From Saprospiraceae bacterium (GTDB taxonomy: Bacteria; Bacteroidota; Bacteroidia; Chitinophagales; Saprospiraceae): a stretch of 48,182 nt of DNA. A program made the translations under genes and the position numbers. The notes beneath the pieces were generated by a model. That model saw nothing but the letters and a program-made list of their open reading frames with translations, was not told the origin of the DNA and searched no databases. The stretch's first letter is position 1. Each line of letters starts with the position of its first letter. The stretch spans positions 1 through 48,182 of the forward strand of contig JADLHA010000027.1 in the NCBI GenBank assembly GCA_020848995.1. Direction: 5' to 3'. This document shows, piece after piece, positions 42,267 to 48,182 of the stretch.

Positions 42267-45200
42267 ATGCTGAATCACATCATTCGCTTTTCGCTAAAAA
42301 ACCGGCTGTTCGTTCTGGTCTGCTCGACCTTGCTCATCGCTTTTGGGATGCAGGTAGCCAGCCAAATGGAAGTCGACGTTCTGCCTGACCTCACCGCGCC
42401 GACCGTGGTAGTACTCACCGAAGCCCACGGCATGGCACCGGAAGAAGTGGAGCGTTTGGTCAGCTTTCCCATCGAAACCGCACTCAACGGGGCCACTGGC
42501 GTGCGTCGCGTGCGATCCAGCTCTTCCATGGGCATCTCCATCGTCTGGGTGGAATTCGACTGGGGAACCGACATCTTCAGGGCCCGGCAGACTGCAGCCG
42601 AGAAACTGTCCGCCCTGGCCCGACTCCTTCCGGAAGATGCCGACCAGCCGGTTCTTGCTCCCCAGTCCAGCATCATGGGTGAAATTATGCTCGTCGGCCT
42701 TACGGCCGATTCCACTTCGCCCATGGACCTGCGGTCCATCGCCGACTGGACGATCAGGCCCAGGCTGCTCGCTGCCGGCGGTGTTGCGCAGGTGGCCGTC
42801 ATGGGTGGAAACATTCGCCAATACCAGGTTCTCGCATCTCCGCTGCTCATGAAGCGCTATGGCGTTTCGTGGGAGGCGATGGAAGCTGCCACGAGGGGAA
42901 TCAACGGGAATGCTGCGGGAGGAATCGTCAATGAGTACGGCAACGAGTACATCGTCCGGGGCATGTCCCGCACCAACGACCTCGAAGAACTGGGTCGCAC
43001 TGCGGTGAGTCCTTCTGATCGCGGTGGCGTAAGGCTGAACGACGTTGCCCGCATTGTCGTGGGCACCGCTCCCAGGATCGGAGATGCTTCCCTCAATGCG
43101 CAACCGTCGGTGATCCTTACCGTCGTCAAGCAACCCTCTACCAACACCCTGGAGCTTACCAAAATCATCGACACGGCGCTTGCGGAGCTGCAAAAAACCC
43201 TACCAGCCGATGTACAGATCCATTCACACATTTTCCGCCAGGCTGATTTCATTGAGGCGAGTATATCGAACATCAAAAAGACCCTTTACGAAGGCTCCTT
43301 GTTTGTGGTGGTGGTGCTGTTTTTGTTTTTGATGAACTGGCGCGCTACGGCGATTTCCCTGCTGGCCATCCCCATTTCGCTCATCGTCGCCATGCTCAGT
43401 CTGAAATGGCTGGGGTACACCATCAACACCATGTCGCTCGGTGGGATGGCCATTGCCATTGGCGCTTTGGTCGACGATGCCATCATCGACGTGGAAAACG
43501 TCTACCGGCGACTCAGACAAAATGCCTTGCTGGCCAAAGACCAGCGCAAAGCTTCCTTGCAGGTAGTTTTTGATGCCACACTCGAAATCCGCCCCGGCAT
43601 TCTGCTTGCCACGGTCATCATCATCGTCGCCTTTCTGCCGTTGTTCTTTCTGTCCGGTATGGAAGGGAGACTGCTGACTCCCTTGGGAATCTCATTCATC
43701 GTTTCGTTGTTCTCCTCGCTAGTTGTCAGCATCACCCTGACCCCGGTTTTGGGAAGTTTTCTGCTTGCGCATCCCGGCATGCTCGAACGGCATCCCTCCG
43801 AAAGCTGGCTGGTCGAACGCCTTCAAACGGCGTATCACGGGATGCTATATCGCGTGATGCTTCACCGCAAAGTAACGCTGGCTGGTTCTGCCCTCATTTT
43901 GTGCGTTGCCCTGGTAGCCCTCATGCGTTTAGGTCGCAGCTTTCTCCCGGAATTCAACGAGGGATCGCTGGTCATTTCTGCGATGACCCTGCCGGGCATT
44001 TCCCTCGACGAAAGCAAGGCGATTGGCAACCAGATCGAGCAAATGCTGCTGGAGGTTCCGGAGATCCGGTCGACGACGAGGCGCACTGGCCGCGCAGAAC
44101 TCGACGAACACGCCCAGGGCTCCAACGGCGCAGAAATCGACGCACCGTTTGTGCTTGATCGACGAAGCCGCTCGGAGTTTTACGCAGACGTCAGGGAGCG
44201 CCTCACGCGCATACCGGGGGTCAACGCCAGCATCGGACAACCGATCGGACACCGGATCGACCACATGCTCTCCGGAACAAAAGCAAACATCGCCATCAAG
44301 ATCTTCGGTCCCGACCTTCCCCGGTTGGCTGTACTGTCCAATGAGATCCGCATTGCCATTGAAGACCTTCCCGGGATCGTCGACCTCAACGTCGAACCCC
44401 AGATTGAAATTCCTCAATTGCAGATACGGCCCCACAGGGATATGCTTGCTCACTACGGGCTGCCCCTAACTTCTTTCAACAAACAGCTAGAACTGGCCTT
44501 TTCCGGAACGGTGGTGTCGGCGGTCTACGAAGGCGACCGCAACCACGACCTGGTGCTCATTTACGACGAAACGGCCCGGGGTTCTGCACAGTACATGCGG
44601 GAAGCGCTCTTTGATGTGTCCGAGAACCGGAAAGTCCCCTTGCAATCGCTGGCAGACGTAGTCAGTGCTTCAGGGCCCAATACCGTTCAGCGGGAGAATG
44701 TCCAGCGCAAGACCGTCGTATCTGCCAATGTGACGGGTCGCGATCAGCGCAGTGCCGTGGAAGACATCCGCCGGCGCATAGCCGAGCGCGTGGTGCTCCC
44801 CGAAAACTACCGCATCGAATACGGTGGCCAGTTCGAAGCGGAAGAAGCCGCATCGCGCACCCTTTTGCTGACCTCCATGCTGGCCCTGCTTGCGATCTTT
44901 CTGCTACTGTACATGGAATTTGGAAATCTCCGCAATGCGGGAATCGTACTGCTAAATCTTCCCCTCGCTCTGATTGGGGGTGTTGCCAGCCTTTGGGTGG
45001 GATCCGAAGGACTTAGCATCCCGGCCATCATCGGTTTCATTACCCTTTTTGGCATAGCCACCCGCAACGGCATCCTGCTCGTTTCGCGCTACGGTGTGCT
45101 GGAGTCCGAGGGACTCGATCCCCTGGAAACGGTCATGAGGGGCTCGGTCGAACGACTGTCGCCCATCCTGATGACGGCGCTGACCGCAGGACTGGCGCTG

Positions 45201-45362
45201 GTTCCACTGGCCTTAGCCGGAGACCTGCCCGGCAACGAAATCCAAAGTCCCATGGCAAGGGTCATCCTCGGAGGTCTGCTTACTTCGACGGCATTGAACT
45301 TGTTTGTCATTCCGCTTGCCTATTCCCTTACCCATCGCAACAAAGCCCATGCAAACTCTTAG
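42267..45362 (+). CDS. RND heavy-metal efflux pump (CusA/CzcA family)
   Basis: A 1,031-aa inner-membrane proton antiporter. Seen: NHIIRFSLKNRLFVLVCSTL at the N-terminus, LPDLTAPTVVVLTEA, the large periplasmic loops, and the TM4 motif GMAIAIGALVDDAIIDVENV with acidic residues for proton relay, typical of heavy-metal efflux (HME-RND) pumps. The second half repeats the first (LLLYMEFGNLRNAGIVLLNL, IGFITLFGIATRNGILLVSR). The frame opens at 42174 inside the adaptor gene; the true start is ATG 42267 (MLNHIIRF). The length is normal. Which metal it carries cannot be told; the His-rich adaptor favours Cu/Ag or Zn/Co over drugs. The channel gene overlaps its end by 14 nt. Confidence 0.93.
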   Translation: MLNHIIRFSLKNRLFVLVCSTLLIAFGMQVASQMEVDVLPDLTAPTVVVLTEAHGMAPEEVERLVSFPIETALNGATGVRRVRSSSSMGISIVWVEFDWGTDIFRARQTAAEKLSALARLLPEDADQPVLAPQSSIMGEIMLVGLTADSTSPMDLRSIADWTIRPRLLAAGGVAQVAVMGGNIRQYQVLASPLLMKRYGVSWEAMEAATRGINGNAAGGIVNEYGNEYIVRGMSRTNDLEELGRTAVSPSDRGGVRLNDVARIVVGTAPRIGDASLNAQPSVILTVVKQPSTNTLELTKIIDTALAELQKTLPADVQIHSHIFRQADFIEASISNIKKTLYEGSLFVVVVLFLFLMNWRATAISLLAIPISLIVAMLSLKWLGYTINTMSLGGMAIAIGALVDDAIIDVENVYRRLRQNALLAKDQRKASLQVVFDATLEIRPGILLATVIIIVAFLPLFFLSGMEGRLLTPLGISFIVSLFSSLVVSITLTPVLGSFLLAHPGMLERHPSESWLVERLQTAYHGMLYRVMLHRKVTLAGSALILCVALVALMRLGRSFLPEFNEGSLVISAMTLPGISLDESKAIGNQIEQMLLEVPEIRSTTRRTGRAELDEHAQGSNGAEIDAPFVLDRRSRSEFYADVRERLTRIPGVNASIGQPIGHRIDHMLSGTKANIAIKIFGPDLPRLAVLSNEIRIAIEDLPGIVDLNVEPQIEIPQLQIRPHRDMLAHYGLPLTSFNKQLELAFSGTVVSAVYEGDRNHDLVLIYDETARGSAQYMREALFDVSENRKVPLQSLADVVSASGPNTVQRENVQRKTVVSANVTGRDQRSAVEDIRRRIAERVVLPENYRIEYGGQFEAEEAASRTLLLTSMLALLAIFLLLYMEFGNLRNAGIVLLNLPLALIGGVASLWVGSEGLSIPAIIGFITLFGIATRNGILLVSRYGVLESEGLDPLETVMRGSVERLSPILMTALTAGLALVPLALAGDLPGNEIQSPMARVILGGLLTSTALNLFVIPLAYSLTHRNKAHANS

Positions 45363-46533
45363 ATATTTACTCACGGCAACTGTACTGGGATGGCTGTCGC
45401 CTTCCTTCACGCAATCGAGTTTTTCGGAATGTCTGGCTGCTGTGGAACGCAACAACCAGAGCCTGCTGGCAGCTCAGAAGTCTGCTGTTGCAACCCGTCT
45501 TGCGGCGAGAACGGGGATCGCTCCCGAGGATCCCGAACTTTTTGTGCAGTACCTGATCGGATCTCCCGCCGATGCCGGAGACCAGCTTGAGCTTTTGGCC
45601 ATTCAGCGCTTCGACCTTCCGATGGTTTACCGCAAAAAACGGCAATTGGCAGAGCTCGGCGGCCTGCTTTCCGAACGCAATGTGGCTATGGAACGCAGGC
45701 AGATCCTCGCAGAAGCGAGCCGGCTGCTATTAAACATGGTACTTCTCAACCGGCAAGCTGAGCTCTTTCGCAGGCAGGAAGCGGTATGGGAAAAATGGGT
45801 GAACCATGAAGAACGCCAGCTTGCACAGGGGGCATCGGGCATACTGGCGCTTCGCAAAGCGCAGATGCAACACCAGGAGGCCCGCCAGCTTTCCTCCAAA
45901 AACGAGCTTGCCCTTCAGGAGTGTATGGTCCAACTAAAGGTCATGAACGGCGGAGTGCCCATGGAGTTCAGAGATACGGTGTATCCCGAATTTCCGGATC
46001 CCGGCTCCCTGCAGACCCTGGAGCAGGCCATTGAAGCGGCCGATCCTGCACTCCTGCACCTCGAAACGCAAAGGCAACTGGCTGACCGACAACTGGATCT
46101 TGTCGGTCTTCAGCAACTTCCGCAACTGGAAGCCGGTTACCGGCACCAGAGTTTGCTCGGCCAGCGATACCACGGTCTTCACGCAGGACTGTCGCTACCC
46201 CTGTGGGAAAATAACGGCAAACGCGCCGCGCGCCGCGCCGAACTTGACGCAGCCGAAGCCCGCCTGGTGGCTCACCGGCAAGAACACCATGCAAGCATTC
46301 AAATGGTGTACGACAGACAAAAACTCTTGGGCGAGCAGCTTAGATCCTTCCGGGAGGCCTTCGACCAGGACGAAATCGAAGCACTGCTTGAAAAAGCATA
46401 CCTGCTCGGGGAGTGGTCGTCGCGCGAATATTTTCAGGAGTTGGGATTCTACCAGGAGCGACGCCACCAACTCCTAAAACTGGAATGGGAATATGTGGTC
46501 GCTCTGGCACAATTGTCGGAATACCGCCTCTAA
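45349..46533 (+). CDS. TolC-family outer-membrane channel of the metal efflux system (CusC/CzcC-like)
   Basis: A 394-aa outer-membrane factor. Signal peptide at 1-22 (TLRYLLTATVLGWLSPSFTQ), then two repeats of long coiled-coil helices (ECLAAVERNNQSLLAAQKS; LADRQLDLVGLQQLPQLEAG) and short strands (LSLPLWENNGKRAARRAELD), the OEP fold. Trimers form the tunnel that completes the tripartite pump. I start at ATG 45349, which yields the signal peptide and overlaps the pump gene by 14 nt. This ends the operon; the RDD gene follows after 119 nt. Confidence 0.9.
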   Translation: MQTLRYLLTATVLGWLSPSFTQSSFSECLAAVERNNQSLLAAQKSAVATRLAARTGIAPEDPELFVQYLIGSPADAGDQLELLAIQRFDLPMVYRKKRQLAELGGLLSERNVAMERRQILAEASRLLLNMVLLNRQAELFRRQEAVWEKWVNHEERQLAQGASGILALRKAQMQHQEARQLSSKNELALQECMVQLKVMNGGVPMEFRDTVYPEFPDPGSLQTLEQAIEAADPALLHLETQRQLADRQLDLVGLQQLPQLEAGYRHQSLLGQRYHGLHAGLSLPLWENNGKRAARRAELDAAEARLVAHRQEHHASIQMVYDRQKLLGEQLRSFREAFDQDEIEALLEKAYLLGEWSSREYFQELGFYQERRHQLLKLEWEYVVALAQLSEYRL

Positions 46534-46652
46534 GAGTCAACGAAAGGAACCTCTTGCAAACCCATGTGAAATGCCATTAAAACTGCGAAATTTGCAACCG
46601 GCGACGCGTTGTCGCTTAACTCCAGTATCCTCATTCCCGAAGTGACTACCGC

Positions 46653-47198
46653 ATGAATCACCTCATTGTCCGCCGTCTGGGCGCCGTTGCGCTCGACACC
46701 ATCCTCATTGGTTGTTATGCAGGCTTGCTGCACCTCACCGCATTTCTGATCCGGCAGCTCAGCGTGGATCCCGCTTCAACAGAATCCACCATTAAAGGCC
46801 AGGTCATGTGGTTTCTTGCCATCACCCTTGTGGTGTTCCTGTATTTCTATTTGACGGAACGCAGCGCCTGGCGTGGCAGTTTTGGCAAGAAGATCTTCAG
46901 CGTGCAGGTGCTGGGGCCTGAGCAACAAACCGCTTCAGTTCAATCCGTACTCTGCCGCAACCTGTTCAAGCTGGTTCCCATCGAGATGGCCCATGTGGGT
47001 ATGCAATGGCGCGAGCACTTCGCAGCGCTGGCTTTGGCTCCCCCCGACTGGGTACAATGGCTGTTCTGGTTACCTGCAGGACTTATGCTGGTTTACCTGG
47101 TCAGCATGCTCGCCACAGCGGGAACGGGAAGTTTGTACGACCGCCTGTGCGGAACCCGGATTTCCCACCGCGCGCCCCAGTGGTTCAGCGCCAATTAG
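46653..47198 (+). CDS. RDD-family membrane protein
   Basis: A 181-aa protein with four likely membrane segments. The RDD pattern is present: VRRLGAVALDTILIG near the N-terminus (Arg and Asp in helix 1), LTERSAWRGSFGKKIFSVQV (the family's GQTLGKKLLGIRV position) and SLYDRLCGTRI near the C-terminus. Most RDD proteins have no known function; some are Na+(Li+)/H+ antiporters. It probably has its own promoter, which I cannot locate. Confidence 0.88.
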   Translation: MNHLIVRRLGAVALDTILIGCYAGLLHLTAFLIRQLSVDPASTESTIKGQVMWFLAITLVVFLYFYLTERSAWRGSFGKKIFSVQVLGPEQQTASVQSVLCRNLFKLVPIEMAHVGMQWREHFAALALAPPDWVQWLFWLPAGLMLVYLVSMLATAGTGSLYDRLCGTRISHRAPQWFSAN

Positions 47199-47682
47199 GT
47201 GGTGCCGACAGCAAGGGCCCGACCTCTCAGGCTCAGGCCTTCAGATTGAACGACTCGTAAGCTTGGGGGTGACCTGCGCGCCGCTTTCCTGCCCTGTTGT
47301 ACGCAGCTATGATCCATTCTAATGCACCTTCTCTTGGCCGTACTCTTTGCTCTTCATCCGTTCTGCGCTGCCCGTGAAACCCGCATCCAGAAGGTCATTT
47401 ACTGATTAACAGGATGAACATACGCAAACTTACGAACGTTCGTTAGGTGCAATCCTGAGGAAGTACAGGGCCAGAAAAAGCATAGGGGACTCACCCCGGC
47501 GCTTCACGCCACTCCTCTCTGTTCCTTTCAAGATCAAAGAGGGGAAGTTCTCGTATTGTTTCGTCTTCCCCCAATACAAAGGACAAATGATTTCAGTTGG
47601 GTATCTTCTTTTTTGCGTCAGCAAAAGAGAGGGTGGCACGTAGTGCCGGGTGAGTCCAAAGGCACAGATGGTCATTTTGTCC
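47199..47682. other. intergenic region with one palindromic repeat
   Basis: Convergent gap between the RDD gene and the T9SS protein. It contains the palindrome at 47429-47446. Around 47606-47630, CTTCTTTTTTGC..GCAAAAGAGAG resembles a degenerate form of the hairpin of the 7.5-kb repeat. The open frame 47430-47675 on the minus strand is not protein-like. Confidence 0.5.
47429..47446. repeat. AACGTT palindrome, intergenic
   Basis: CTTACGAACGTTCGTTAG, identical to the copy inside the adaptor gene at 41897-41914. Confidence 0.6.
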
Positions 47683-48182
47683 TCATATTTTTACAAACTT
47701 GCTGACCCGGGGTCCATATTTAGTATTCACTCTAAGAAAATAAATACCAGGGACTAAATGGGGCACCTCAATTCTTATATCTTTCCTTTCATTAACCGGT
47801 ATTCTCTTTTGAACATTTCCCGAATGATCGTAGATTTCAAAACTGTTCACATATTCTGTTCCCTTCAATTCAACATTCATGATTCCGGAATTCGGATTGG
47901 GGTAGATCACAACTCCATTTATCAGGCCCTCCTCTTCCTGGGTATCCATAACATACGTGCTATCGCATTGATAAAAGGTATGATCTATTGAAAAACAAAC
48001 TCCATAAATCGTGTCAACCCCTCTTCCGGTGATTTCATACTGCAAAGTATAAGGACGCTCACCAACTTCAACTGGTATGTACTTTCCACCCAAATAAACT
48101 GTATATGGACCTTTATAAATGCAGCCATACCTAACCCTTGGAAGAGAGGTCCAACCCCATGGTTCAATAAAATGATACATCC
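47683..48182 (-). CDS. T9SS-exported protein, C-terminal part (type A sorting domain); continues past the window
   Basis: The last ~85 residues form a Por secretion-system C-terminal sorting domain: GVVIYPNPNSGIMNVEL, FEIYDHSGNVQKRI, VPHLVPGIYFLRVN and the final KFVKI, in the standard order. It marks the protein for transport through the outer membrane by the type IX system, with removal of the domain by the sortase PorU and attachment to the surface or release. The preceding ~80 residues show no recognisable domain. The gene runs off the right edge; the ATG at 48178-48180 is unlikely to be the true start. It is the clearest sign that the organism belongs to the Bacteroidota. Confidence 0.88.
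   Translation of the reverse strand, partial: MYHFIEPWGWTSLPRVRYGCIYKGPYTVYLGGKYIPVEVGERPYTLQYEITGRGVDTIYGVCFSIDHTFYQCDSTYVMDTQEEEGLINGVVIYPNPNSGIMNVELKGTEYVNSFEIYDHSGNVQKRIPVNERKDIRIEVPHLVPGIYFLRVNTKYGPRVSKFVKI

Noticed and set aside
47430-47675. 81-codon minus-strand ORF before the T9SS protein
   Set aside because: Contains a repeat palindrome and hairpin-like DNA; no protein-like pattern.

Overview
The window looks like chromosomal DNA of a Bacteroidota bacterium, most likely from the Saprospiria/Lewinella-Haliscomenobacter side. The grounds are a C-terminal type IX secretion (Por) sorting domain at the right edge, a recurring Bacteroidota -7 promoter element (TAnnTTTG) at a fairly constant distance before several start codons, weak Shine-Dalgarno sites, and gene families typical of the group (GLPGLI-free lipoproteins, caspase-TPR proteins, a TPR/anti-sigma-like membrane protein, RAYT with its palindromes). 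No tool was run; every assignment is from reading motifs.

Left part (1-17.7 kb) is mostly conserved housekeeping and envelope metabolism: a 2OG-Fe(II) oxygenase and ArnT-like GT39 glycosyltransferase pair, tRNA-Cys, a lipoprotein, a CnoX-like thioredoxin, anhydro-MurNAc kinase (AnmK), FabG, a polysaccharide flippase, an M42 aminopeptidase, pterin dehydratase, a methionine-type aminotransferase, L-aspartate oxidase (NadB), RecX with an overlapping HAD phosphatase, tRNA-Met(CAT), a lipoprotein and a PrsW-like membrane protease. It is broken at 7.4-8.5 kb by a repeat array and at 15.65-15.86 kb by a 70-bp tandem repeat that carries the 3' end of the tRNA-Met gene.

The accessory part (17.7-36.8 kb) starts with a RAYT transposase and its palindromes, then an AT-rich stretch with a radical SAM/SPASM maturase locus (small HTH protein, maturase, unknown 158-aa protein, two tiny ORFs), then a lipoprotein plus a ~1,020-aa secreted BNR-type protein. 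From 25.9 to 31.1 kb a five-gene minus-strand operon encodes a small membrane protein, a peptidoglycan-binding/CHAP hydrolase, a SHOCT membrane protein, a zincin without a visible signal peptide, and a large secreted protein of unknown function. The operon is bracketed by a ~260-bp direct repeat (25.4 and 31.3 kb). At 32.3 kb two divergently oriented genes, a TPR gene and a sigma-70 gene, have both lost their 5' parts. The coupled anti-sigma/TPR membrane protein survives, and a secreted caspase-TPR protein follows.

The right part (36.9-48.2 kb) returns to ordinary genes: a PAP2 phosphatase, a fourth copy of the 7.5-kb repeat, a DUF456 protein behind the dihydrolipoamide acyltransferase OdhB, a four-gene heavy-metal RND efflux operon (CusCBA type, with a small His-rich leader gene), an RDD protein and the C-terminus of a T9SS-exported protein. 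The strongest candidates for something undescribed are the radical SAM locus at 18.7-20.8 kb, the lytic-looking operon at 25.9-31.1 kb, the tRNA-derived tandem repeat, and a short palindrome (core AACGTTCGTT) scattered between and inside genes.
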